DNA from: Candidatus Altimarinota bacterium
Lineage (GTDB): Bacteria > Patescibacteriota > Gracilibacteria > UBA4473
NCBI GenBank assembly: GCA_020629095.1
Contig: JAHDDZ010000001.1
Location: 1-40,542, forward strand
DNA length: 40,542 bases
Reading direction: 5' to 3'
The position numbers were made by a program, and so were the translations under genes. Below, one piece after another: positions 16,206 through 23,616 of this stretch. Every line of letters starts with the position of its first letter. The first letter of the stretch is position 1. The notes under the pieces were generated by a model. It saw nothing but the letters and a program-made list of their open reading frames with translations, did no database searches and was not told the DNA's origin.

Positions 16206-17308
16206 GCTTTTTTGACTATGTGAATAACAACGGTTCCGCCGGTTCCCCCCACATTGTGTGCCAGACCTGTTTTGACTCGGTCTGTTTGGTTTCTGGCAAG
16301 GGTTATAAGCTGTCGCACGCCGGTTGCGCCAACCGGGTGCCCAAAAGCTTTTAACCCTCCCCATGGGTTTATAATTATTTCAGATTCTCTTTGTAGCATT
16401 GTCTCTAAAAGTGAATGCGCTTGCCCTCTTTTTGCTAGCCCGAGGTCCTCCACTGCAAGAGAAAGTGATATAGAAAAACAGTCATGCAAGCAGTATTGGT
16501 CAATATCAGAAATGCTTATTTCAGCCTGATTTAGGGCATTAGCGAGAACCATGCTTGTTGTCAAAATCTGTGTTAAATCTGCCCGATTTGAAAGCCCTGG
16601 AGGACCACTTTTGGTGGCACTGGCAGTGATTTGTGTGGAGGACTTTTTGGCACTCAGCACAAGGGCGGCGGCACCATCTGTGATGGGGGCTGCGTGTAGC
16701 AGTCGCATGGGGCTGCTCACCATCTGGCTTGATTCAATTTGTTTATTTGAGAAGTTTTTATGAAACTGCGCCAAAGTATTTTCAGTTGCCTGGCGGTGCA
16801 TCAGTTGCATTCCAGGGCTAAAAACTGTTGCATCGTGCCCATGCTTTTTCATATAGGCCTGTGCGATGAGGGCATAGAGACCACCAAAAGTGATGCCGGT
16901 TGAGCTCTCCGCCTCAGTTGTCGCTCCCATCAGCGCTTGGTTGACGGTTGCACTAGAGTGATCTGTCATTTTTTCTGTGCCGATGACAAGAGCATTTGTA
17001 GCAAATCCAGCAAAGACATCCTTCCATCCTAAATGCACAGCAATACCACCAGAAGCGCAAGCGGCCTCCGTTCTGATACAAGCTGCAGAAATGCCCAACT
17101 TTTCTGCAATAATAGCACCTAGGTGTCCTTGCTCATCAAGGGCAATTCCGAGCATATTTCCAACATAGAGCACATCAATATCAGCGGGACTAATACCACT
17201 TTCAGAGAGCGCTTCAGCTCCCGCGAACACCCCCAAGTCAACCGCGGAAAGGCCATCATGCCGCCCAAATTTTGTGCATCCAGTTCCGTTTATAAAGACA
17301 GAATTCAT
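16202..17308 (-). CDS. acetyl-CoA C-acetyltransferase, archaeal/SCP2-like thiolase
   Basis: A 368-residue thiolase that condenses two acetyl-CoA to acetoacetyl-CoA. The nucleophilic cysteine is Cys84 in EAACASGG. His275 in HDCFSI and His324 in GHPVGATG complete the active site. The C-terminus HNVGGTGGTVVIHI is the glycine-rich loop. The HDCF motif, in place of the NEAF of classical bacterial thiolases, and the missing second active-site Cys near the C-terminus place it in the archaeal/SCP2-like group. Both neighbours overlap by ATGA. Gene order with HMG-CoA synthase and DUF35 matches the archaeal channelling complex. Confidence 0.9.
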   Translation of the reverse strand: MNSVFINGTGCTKFGRHDGLSAVDLGVFAGAEALSESGISPADIDVLYVGNMLGIALDEQGHLGAIIAEKLGISAACIRTEAACASGGIAVHLGWKDVFAGFATNALVIGTEKMTDHSSATVNQALMGATTEAESSTGITFGGLYALIAQAYMKKHGHDATVFSPGMQLMHRQATENTLAQFHKNFSNKQIESSQMVSSPMRLLHAAPITDGAAALVLSAKKSSTQITASATKSGPPGLSNRADLTQILTTSMVLANALNQAEISISDIDQYCLHDCFSISLSLAVEDLGLAKRGQAHSLLETMLQRESEIIINPWGGLKAFGHPVGATGVRQLITLARNQTDRVKTGLAHNVGGTGGTVVIHIVKKA

Positions 17309-18306
17309 GAAAGTGGGCGGTTTATTTCATTATATGCTTGTGCGTCAAGCACCTGCATGGCGGCTATCTGTTCTCGAATAGGCATTGTTTTACACCCACT
17401 TTCAGCTTTTTTTGTGACCACAAATGCATCAGCCCCAGCCCCAGAGCCGTAACTGCAGCAAAGGATTTTGTCTCCAATTTTTGCTTCATCAAGGGCAGCG
17501 CAAAGCCCCAAAGGTATACAGGCTGCATAGGTATTTCCAATCAGCGGAACCAGCCACCCAGCAGCTAATTGTGCTCTTGTTATCACCATTTTTTGTGCTA
17601 CTTTGAGGGGGAGTTTTGCGTTTGGCTGGTGCAAGATTACATGCGCATAATCTGCTATTTTGCTTTGTGTTTCATTCAGCAATAACTGCAGTGCGCCGCA
17701 CACAACCTCTATGTAGGTCTCATTGCTATGCGCCCCAGCATGGATTGGATGATCTGCCTTGTTACTGCGCCAAAAGTCTAGTCTATGAACTGAATAGCTC
17801 TGCCAAGATTCTATGGTGGCAATAGGCGTTTTACCCACTAAAAAAGCGGCAGCACCTGCCCCAGCCGTGTAGTGCAGTGGGTCCCCAACTTTGCCAGTTG
17901 CACAGTCCGAGGCAACCGCAATTCCACTTTGGCTGCGGCCTGTCGCTACATGGCACAGGGCCATGTCGAGTGCGACGGTTCCGGCTTTGCAGGCAAATTC
18001 AACATCAGCCGTTTGGCAGTTTGTATCCATGCCAATTCCATCGACAATCATACTGCTAGTTGGGTTTACTGCATAGAGGGGCGTTTCGCTCCCGAAAAAA
18101 AGACATCCGGCTTTCTGTGTCGTTAGGCTACTTGCGGCTCGCAACCCAAGTGTCAAACTGTCAGTCGCCGTGCCTGGAATAGATTTTTGTGAAACACCCA
18201 GCCCAGCGTACAGCGTTTTTGGCTGCCCGGCTAACTCCGCAAGCAGTTCTTGTTGTGCACAAAAACCAGGAATCGCCACCCCATATTCTTGTATTCCAAT
18301 TGCCAT
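17305..18306 (-). CDS. hydroxymethylglutaryl-CoA synthase, archaeal type
   Basis: A 333-residue thiolase-fold enzyme making HMG-CoA from acetyl-CoA and acetoacetyl-CoA. Active-site residues are Glu74 (FFGSETPLYAVNPTSS), Cys106 (EFACKAGT) and His226 (ILHQPNAKLP). GNTYAAC and YGSGAGADAF in the C-terminal half match archaeal HMG-CoA synthases, as does the length; bacterial MvaS enzymes are longer, near 390. The start overlaps the MBL-like stop by one base (TAATG) and its stop overlaps the thiolase by ATGA. Confidence 0.93.
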   Translation of the reverse strand: MAIGIQEYGVAIPGFCAQQELLAELAGQPKTLYAGLGVSQKSIPGTATDSLTLGLRAASSLTTQKAGCLFFGSETPLYAVNPTSSMIVDGIGMDTNCQTADVEFACKAGTVALDMALCHVATGRSQSGIAVASDCATGKVGDPLHYTAGAGAAAFLVGKTPIATIESWQSYSVHRLDFWRSNKADHPIHAGAHSNETYIEVVCGALQLLLNETQSKIADYAHVILHQPNAKLPLKVAQKMVITRAQLAAGWLVPLIGNTYAACIPLGLCAALDEAKIGDKILCCSYGSGAGADAFVVTKKAESGCKTMPIREQIAAMQVLDAQAYNEINRPLS

Positions 18307-18833
18307 TACACCAAAAAGTGCACAAGCGTGTTGTCTGCTGTCAGCTGCGCTTTTGAAAAAGCAAATTCCCCCTCGTGTTTTGTTGCGCCAGATTCGGCCT
18401 GCACAGTCGGCATCAGCGCACCATCACCACAAATAAGTGCGACCGCAGGGCTAATTTTATCAATCAATTCATCCACTTTTTTGGCATCAAAATCCTTGCC
18501 TACCGCAATAATTGCCACCGCAATATTTTCTCCTACCTCCTCTAGCATCGCAGCATTTGGCACGGCGGTCAGTTGACCAAAGTGGCAAATGGTCCCATCA
18601 GCAGATGTGACCTTATAAATAGTATTTTTTTCACTCGAAGAAACGCCCTTTAGTAAAATATTCCCAATTTCAAATTCACCTGGAAGAAATATATTTCGCC
18701 CGCCTCCAGTAGTATTTTCAGCTCGGTCATGCCATGTTGTTAAAACAGAATCGCCAGTTGCAGCACTCATTCCGACAACTCCCTCTGTGCACGTCACAAC
18801 AAATCCGAAATCATCTTTTGCCATTATTTTCAT
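18306..18833 (-). CDS. MBL-fold-like protein without the zinc motif, first gene of the isoprenoid operon
   Basis: A 175-residue protein starting at ATG 18833. Its layout (LPGEFEIGNILLKGVSS, then NTIYKVTSADGTICHFGQL, then AIIAVG and KKVDELIDKISPAVALI) resembles the short UlaG-like metallo-beta-lactamase-fold proteins frequent in CPR genomes. HxHxDH is absent and only isolated histidines remain, so hydrolase activity is doubtful. It is joined to HMG-CoA synthase by a one-base overlap, so it is co-transcribed with the pathway. A link to isoprenoid metabolism is not demonstrated. ATG 18824 is an alternative start; the frame open to 18881 covers the promoter and is rejected. Confidence 0.65.
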   Translation of the reverse strand: MKIMAKDDFGFVVTCTEGVVGMSAATGDSVLTTWHDRAENTTGGGRNIFLPGEFEIGNILLKGVSSSEKNTIYKVTSADGTICHFGQLTAVPNAAMLEEVGENIAVAIIAVGKDFDAKKVDELIDKISPAVALICGDGALMPTVQAESGATKHEGEFAFSKAQLTADNTLVHFLV

Positions 18834-18857
18834 TGTGCTGTCTTTTATGTTGCCTAA

Positions 18858-18886
18858 ACTATAGTCGACCCTCCACCACATGGCAA
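18858..18886 (-). promoter_or_regulatory. promoter of the mevalonate/carotenoid operon, -10 shared with holA
   Basis: On the minus strand TTGCCA (18886-18881), a 17-base spacer and TATAGT (18863-18858) predict a start near 18851 and an 18-nt leader. The -35 lies inside the first codons of holA. The -10 is part of the palindrome ACTATAGT (18858-18865), which reads TATAGT on the plus strand too (18860-18865) and could start holA about 8 nt before its ATG. Only one polymerase could use it at a time. Confidence 0.6.
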
Positions 18887-19821
18887 CTAATGTACGAATT
18901 TTGACTGGTGACTGCCTTTTTCAAATAAAAGAGCGTATTGACGTTTTTCGTACTGCTTTTGCCAAAAAGTACCCAGAGGGAGATATTAGTGAAATATATG
19001 CAGGAGCGGACGCCGTTGACATGAAAAATGCACTTGCCACCGAAAGTCTTTTTAGCACAAAGCGGATTATCTTCTTTTTTGATTGCATTAATGCAGATAA
19101 CCTCGAGCAGCTTATTCCGCAAATAGAATTGTTGCATGGCAATGAGGACAAGACGCTTATAATCACTTTGCCGCGCCCAGATAAGCGAACAAAGACGTAT
19201 AAAACATTCATAAAAGGATCATTTTTTGTAGAGGATTTTCCACAACTAGATGGCATAAATCTATCGAGTTGGTGCGTGAAAAAAAGTGAAAAGCAGATGG
19301 ACACGGCCACAGCAAATGCGCTCATTGCGTATTGTGGAACAGATTTATGGAAGCTCTCGACTGAGATAGAAAAACTGGTTATGAGTGAAAAGATAATTAC
19401 AAAAGAGCTGATTCACGAAATGGCAATTCCGAGTCCATCAGCAGAAATTTGGGGCATGATGGAGGCGTTTAGCGCCCAAAACAAAGGGCGTGCTATGAGT
19501 GAATATGGGAAGCTGCGAGCTGCTGGGCACGAGCCGTTTTATGTCATGGCGATGCTGATGCGTGAGCTGCGGATTTTATTGCAACTGCAGACAGCAAAGG
19601 CGTTTCAGGTGCCGACAAAGAGTTTTGGAATAAACCGATTTGTAGCCAAAAAAACAAGCCCCCATGCGAGTAAATGGAACAGCGCGCGATTGCGAAAGGC
19701 GTTTGCGCGGCTGCAAGAAATTGATACGGGAATAAAAACAGGTGGACTGCAGATTCCAACAGGCGACGCCGCCGAGCTTGATTTAGCGCTTGAGACATTT
19801 ATGATCTCTGTATGTCAGTAG
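18880..19821 (+). CDS. holA: DNA polymerase III subunit delta
   Basis: A 313-residue clamp-loader subunit that opens the sliding clamp. It has the HolA pattern: an N-terminal domain with the YAGADAVDMKNALATESLFSTKR region, FFFDCINADNLEQLIP, a middle lid with LIAYCGTDLWKLSTEIEKL and a C-terminal collar with MAMLMRELRILLQLQ, KTGGLQIPTGDAAELDLALETF. It lacks a functional Walker A motif, as expected for delta. It overlaps the prepilin peptidase start by 10 nt. Recognition is by overall pattern, which is clear despite typical low conservation. Confidence 0.9.
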   Translation: MATNVRILTGDCLFQIKERIDVFRTAFAKKYPEGDISEIYAGADAVDMKNALATESLFSTKRIIFFFDCINADNLEQLIPQIELLHGNEDKTLIITLPRPDKRTKTYKTFIKGSFFVEDFPQLDGINLSSWCVKKSEKQMDTATANALIAYCGTDLWKLSTEIEKLVMSEKIITKELIHEMAIPSPSAEIWGMMEAFSAQNKGRAMSEYGKLRAAGHEPFYVMAMLMRELRILLQLQTAKAFQVPTKSFGINRFVAKKTSPHASKWNSARLRKAFARLQEIDTGIKTGGLQIPTGDAAELDLALETFMISVCQ

Positions 19822-20567
19822 TTTTCTTTGCGCTCATTGGGGCATGTGTTGGCAGCTTTTTGACCGTGCTGTTGCCGCGCTTTCGGCACGACGAGCCGGG
19901 CATTGTCTTTGGTCGATCGCGTTGTGTTGAAACTGGCAGAACGCTGAAATGGCATGAGCTTATTCCGGTCTTTTCCTACTTGTTTTTGGGCGGAAAAATA
20001 AAAGATACATCAGGCAAAATTCCTCTATTCTATCCACTGACAGAGTTGGTAGGAGCTTTACTTTGGGGGCTGGCAGCATACCAGTTTGGCATTGGCTGGC
20101 ACTTGGCGCCAATTTTGTTTGCATTGACGGGGTTGCTTGCCATCGGAGCTTATGATGCGCGGTGGGGCCTGGTTGACCGCCGGCTATCGATTCCCCTCAT
20201 TATGTGCTTTATTGTGTGGGCATTTTTCAGGGAATTCTCTTGGCATTTATATCTTATATCGGGCGCGCTGGTTGGGGTTTTTTTCTGGTTGCAATATGCG
20301 TTCTCAAAGGGCCGATGGTGCGGCCAGGGCGATATTGATTTAGGGATAATGGCGGGACTTTGCGTTGTCGTTGACTGGTCTTTTTTACTACTTTTTTTTA
20401 GCTACATCCTTGGCAGTTTTACCTTGCTTGTGTGGTACGCACTGCACAAATCTCTCCCAAAAACAATTCCGATGGGCCCTTTTTTGGCCGCTTCTGCAGC
20501 TGCATTCTTACTGTGGGGCAGCGGGCTTGCTGATTGGTATTTTTCAATTATCATGCCCACTGCATGA
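19812..20567 (+). CDS. pilD: prepilin peptidase (type IV), degenerate zinc site
   Basis: A 251-residue inner-membrane aspartyl protease cleaving type IV prepilin leaders. The catalytic aspartates are Asp115 (GAYDARWGLVD) and Asp174 in the GxGD motif (GQGDIDL). The cytoplasmic N-terminal segment keeps the family order (SRCVETGRTLKWHELIPVFSYL) but only Cys38 remains of the usual two CxxC pairs, so no zinc site and perhaps no N-methylation. About seven to eight hydrophobic helices are evident. It overlaps holA by 10 nt and the next gene by ATGA. Substrates are probably type IV pilins elsewhere in the genome; the T4SS-pilin-like proteins here use ordinary signal peptides. Confidence 0.9.
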   Translation: MSVVFFALIGACVGSFLTVLLPRFRHDEPGIVFGRSRCVETGRTLKWHELIPVFSYLFLGGKIKDTSGKIPLFYPLTELVGALLWGLAAYQFGIGWHLAPILFALTGLLAIGAYDARWGLVDRRLSIPLIMCFIVWAFFREFSWHLYLISGALVGVFFWLQYAFSKGRWCGQGDIDLGIMAGLCVVVDWSFLLLFFSYILGSFTLLVWYALHKSLPKTIPMGPFLAASAAAFLLWGSGLADWYFSIIMPTA

Positions 20568-20926
20568 TTCGTCATTTCATTTTAACACTCTTGGTTTTGC
20601 TCCTCAGTTTGGGGATACTCATGACTGCGCTGACGCAGCTTGACCCCATGGGAGAACAGGCGCTCATTGCTCATATCGCTTTTTTGATCGGCATTTTTGG
20701 CTCAGTTGCGTCTTTTTTTACATTCGTTTTCTTCTTTGCAAAAGAGCTTGTTGCAGGTTACACAGCCGGAACAAGAGCATTTGCAGCGTCACTTCGGCGT
20801 GGCGTTTTGGTTGGGCTTTTTGCGCTGGGGGCTGTTTTACTCCAATTGATGGGCCTCATTGGCCTGCTCGAATTGATATTGTGGGCGCTTTTTTTGTCGC
20901 TGGTTGAATACATCAGCAGCCAGTAA
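20564..20926 (+). CDS. small membrane protein of unknown function
   Basis: A 120-residue protein with three or four hydrophobic helices (about 4-26, 33-61, 78-98 and 100-116) and a short basic loop (RAFAASLRRG, about 71-80). The start ATG 20564 overlaps the prepilin peptidase stop (ATGA). I do not recognise the family. The lone SLRRG loop before two closing helices recalls small accessory membrane proteins common in CPR genomes. No catalytic motif is visible. Confidence 0.65.
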   Translation: MIRHFILTLLVLLLSLGILMTALTQLDPMGEQALIAHIAFLIGIFGSVASFFTFVFFFAKELVAGYTAGTRAFAASLRRGVLVGLFALGAVLLQLMGLIGLLELILWALFLSLVEYISSQ

Positions 20927-20931
20927 ACAAC

Positions 20932-20965
20932 TTGCGAAAAGCGTTTTTTTATTTACAATTGGGCC
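20932..20965 (+). promoter_or_regulatory. metG promoter, leaderless
   Basis: TTGCGA (20932-20937), 16-base spacer, TACAAT (20954-20959). Taking the last T as -7, transcription starts at 20966, the A of the metG ATG. Confidence 0.65.
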
Positions 20966-22396
20966 ATGGAGCACTATTTTACGACGCCGATTTACTATGT
21001 AAATGCTGCCCCGCACATCGGCACGGCCTATACGACCTTAGCGGCTGACACGTTGGCGCGGTACTGGCGCAAAAAGCTTGGACGAGAGTACGTACGGTTC
21101 ACAACTGGAACAGATGAAAACAGCCAAAAAACGCTTTCTGCAGCGGCTGCAAAAGGTCAGTCGGTTGAGGAGTATTTATCAGAAATGGCGGATGAGTTTG
21201 TGGACTGCTGGGGACAGCTAGGCATTGATTATGATGATTTTATCCGGACCACAGAGCCGCGCCACGAGTCCACTGTGCAGCGTTTGGTTACTCAGTTAAT
21301 GGAAAACGGTGATGTGTATTTGGGAGATTACGAGGGAATGTATTGCTCGCGGTGCGAGACATTTTTGAAGGAAAGTGAACTGAATGAAGCTGGTCAATGC
21401 CCAGACCACCTGATCGCTCCTGAGAAAATAAAGGAAAAGAACTACTTTTTTCGCCTCAGTAAATATCAAGATTGGCTGCTGGAGCTGCTTCAGGGGGGCT
21501 TTTTAAAACCAGAAAAGAGGGCAAATGAGCTCATTTCACTGATAAAAAATGAAGGACTGGATGACATTTCGATTAGCAGAGAAGGTGCGGAGATTGGCAT
21601 TGCGCACCCGAGCGACCCAAATCATAAGCTGTATGTGTGGACAGAGGCACTCATGAACTACTACACGTCGATTGACAGGCCGGAGTTGAATCACTTTTGG
21701 CATGGCGAGGTGACCCATTTGGTCGGAAAAGATATCACGCGGTTTCATTGTCTCATTTGGCCAGCGATGCTCCATTCGCTTGGTTTGCCTCTGCCAAAGC
21801 AGGTTTTTGCGCATGGTTTTTTTACCATCAACGGACAAAAAATGAGCAAAAGCCTGGGAAACGCAGTTGAACCCCGTGCGCTTGCGCAAAAATATGGGGC
21901 AGATGCGCTGCGAATTGCACTACTTTCGGCATTTGCGTTTGGTAATGACGGAGACTTTAGCGAAGATCACCTGGCGGAAGTGTATCGTACAAAGCTGGCG
22001 GGAGGCCTTGGAAACTTGGTTAATCGGGTTATTACCTTGATTGATAAATATTATAACGGAGATAAATCAACTTTGCCGGTTGCACCAGCTGTAATCCATG
22101 TTGAGGCCTTTGGAAAGCATATGGAGGCGCTGGAGCTATATCGGGCGTGCGAGGTGTTTTTTGATCTCATTGATCAGACCAATAAGCAGCTGGCAGATGC
22201 AGAGCCGTGGAAAGCTCCAGACAAGCAGGCGCCTGAGGTGCTTGCTCTTTTTGCTGGTCAACTGGCTACGCTAGAGGCTCTATCTGACATGGCCGAGGTA
22301 CTGTTGCCAGAGGCAGCAAAGCGCCTGAAGTTGATGCTTGGGAATGCCCAAAAAACAGGAGAACGCGTTATTTTGTTCCCACAAATAGAGGCATGA
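20966..22396 (+). CDS. metG: methionyl-tRNA synthetase
   Basis: A 476-residue class I synthetase charging tRNA-Met. The ATP-binding HIGH motif is HIGT (17-20) in TTPIYYVNAAPHIGTAYTT and KMSKS is intact (GQKMSKSLGN). The connective peptide has a zinc-knuckle-like CSRC...QCPDH. The C-terminal anticodon-binding helical domain is complete, and there is no appended EMAP/Trbp-like domain, giving a short form like those in many reduced genomes. It overlaps the next gene by ATGA. Confidence 0.97.
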   Translation: MEHYFTTPIYYVNAAPHIGTAYTTLAADTLARYWRKKLGREYVRFTTGTDENSQKTLSAAAAKGQSVEEYLSEMADEFVDCWGQLGIDYDDFIRTTEPRHESTVQRLVTQLMENGDVYLGDYEGMYCSRCETFLKESELNEAGQCPDHLIAPEKIKEKNYFFRLSKYQDWLLELLQGGFLKPEKRANELISLIKNEGLDDISISREGAEIGIAHPSDPNHKLYVWTEALMNYYTSIDRPELNHFWHGEVTHLVGKDITRFHCLIWPAMLHSLGLPLPKQVFAHGFFTINGQKMSKSLGNAVEPRALAQKYGADALRIALLSAFAFGNDGDFSEDHLAEVYRTKLAGGLGNLVNRVITLIDKYYNGDKSTLPVAPAVIHVEAFGKHMEALELYRACEVFFDLIDQTNKQLADAEPWKAPDKQAPEVLALFAGQLATLEALSDMAEVLLPEAAKRLKLMLGNAQKTGERVILFPQIEA

Positions 22397-23616
22397 AATG
22401 GCTCTTTTGGCTCTCGCTTGGCACGCTCACACTTGGTATGCTTTTGCGTGTTCCAGTTGGCGGCGCAGGCATTTTGGCTATAGATATTCTCGGGGCAGCC
22501 ATGCTTTTTGTGTGGCTTATTCGCCTCCTGACCAGCACCACAAAAATGCCCTCTTTTCGGTTTTTGGCATTTGCGTGGTGCTTTGTGTTTTTTGCCTTGG
22601 GGTCGTTGGCGTGGGGCATGGCTGATTTGCCCTCCAGCTCACAACTGGCTGCTGGCGCAAAGTGGCTTCGATTGCCAACAGGAATCGCCTTTTTCTATGC
22701 CGCCTACGAGCTGTATTTTGACACTGCAAAAGATCATTTTTGGAATGCATTTTCAGCCATCGTGGCAGTTGTTTTAGGGATTGGGTTTTTACAGTTTTTT
22801 TTGTTTCCAGACATCGCTGTCCTCAGCGAGGCTGGCGGCTGGGACCCCCACACAGGGCGGCTTTTGGGACTGTGGCTTGACCCAAATTTTGTCGCGGGGT
22901 TTTGTGCTGTTTTCTTCCCCATTGTCGTTGCGCTTTTTTACACCGCGCAGGGCAAACGAAAAACACTTTTTGCGCTGCTGGCCGCGGTTGTTTTTGTGGC
23001 ACTCTTTTTGACATTTAGCCGTAGTGGCCTGCTGGCAGGCGTCATCGGAATTGGCATTTTTTATCTACTCTATGACCCCAAATGGATCCTTATCGGGATT
23101 GGGGTGATGGGCATCGGAATAGCCAGCAACGAGCGCGCGCAACAGCGATTAACCGAGTTTGCAGGTACGATAAAGACAATTGTGTTGCAAGACACAGACG
23201 AGATCGACCCAACGGCCAATTTACGAATCGAAAGCTGGAGCAAGTCGCTGGGGCTGTGGGAGGCGCGCCCGTGGGTCGGAATTGGCTACAACACCTATCG
23301 GGACTACGCCGTTGAGGCCGGCGTGGTTGAGGAGGGATTCTTTAGCGGAGGTGGCTCGGACAGCACGCATATCACGGTTTTAGTAACCACTGGCATCATC
23401 GGTTTTGTCCTCTTCTTGGCTTGGTGGGGTGCTCAGCTGCTGTGGCTGTTTCTCTCGTTTTTTCAATCAAAAAATGTTCTTTTCCTTGCGGGGGCCTGCT
23501 CTGTGGTGGCTTTGTTTATTCATGCAGTTTTCGTAAACTCTCTCTTTTTCCCGTTTTTGTTTTACCCACTCATGGCTATAATAGGAGTGATTTCTGCGCA
23601 CAAAACAGATGAATAG
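22393..23616 (+). CDS. O-antigen ligase/polymerase family membrane protein (Wzy_C-like)
   Basis: A 407-residue protein with about ten to twelve membrane helices. After the fifth or so helix comes LWLDPNFVAGF and then LTFSRSGLLAG, the hallmark region of the O-antigen ligase/Wzy_C family (PF04932). A large outside loop follows (LRIESWSKSLGLWEARPWVGIGYNTYRD region), with the typical W..G.G.NTY. Such proteins ligate or polymerise surface glycans at the outer face of the cytoplasmic membrane. It overlaps metG by 4 nt and the DUF4012 gene by 8 nt, pointing to a joint envelope-polysaccharide role with the latter. Confidence 0.85.
   Translation: MKWLFWLSLGTLTLGMLLRVPVGGAGILAIDILGAAMLFVWLIRLLTSTTKMPSFRFLAFAWCFVFFALGSLAWGMADLPSSSQLAAGAKWLRLPTGIAFFYAAYELYFDTAKDHFWNAFSAIVAVVLGIGFLQFFLFPDIAVLSEAGGWDPHTGRLLGLWLDPNFVAGFCAVFFPIVVALFYTAQGKRKTLFALLAAVVFVALFLTFSRSGLLAGVIGIGIFYLLYDPKWILIGIGVMGIGIASNERAQQRLTEFAGTIKTIVLQDTDEIDPTANLRIESWSKSLGLWEARPWVGIGYNTYRDYAVEAGVVEEGFFSGGGSDSTHITVLVTTGIIGFVLFLAWWGAQLLWLFLSFFQSKNVLFLAGACSVVALFIHAVFVNSLFFPFLFYPLMAIIGVISAHKTDE

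Noticed and set aside
15949..16364. Longer forms of the GGPP synthase (start 16104) and of the DUF35 protein (start 16364)
   Set aside because: The extra N-termini are translations of the neighbouring gene in another frame; ATGA overlaps at 15945-15948 and 16202-16205 fix the starts.
8606..18308. Possible UGA recoding to glycine, as in Gracilibacteria
   Set aside because: TGA ends most genes at ATGA overlaps and none of the conserved proteins contains an internal TGA, so the standard bacterial code applies.
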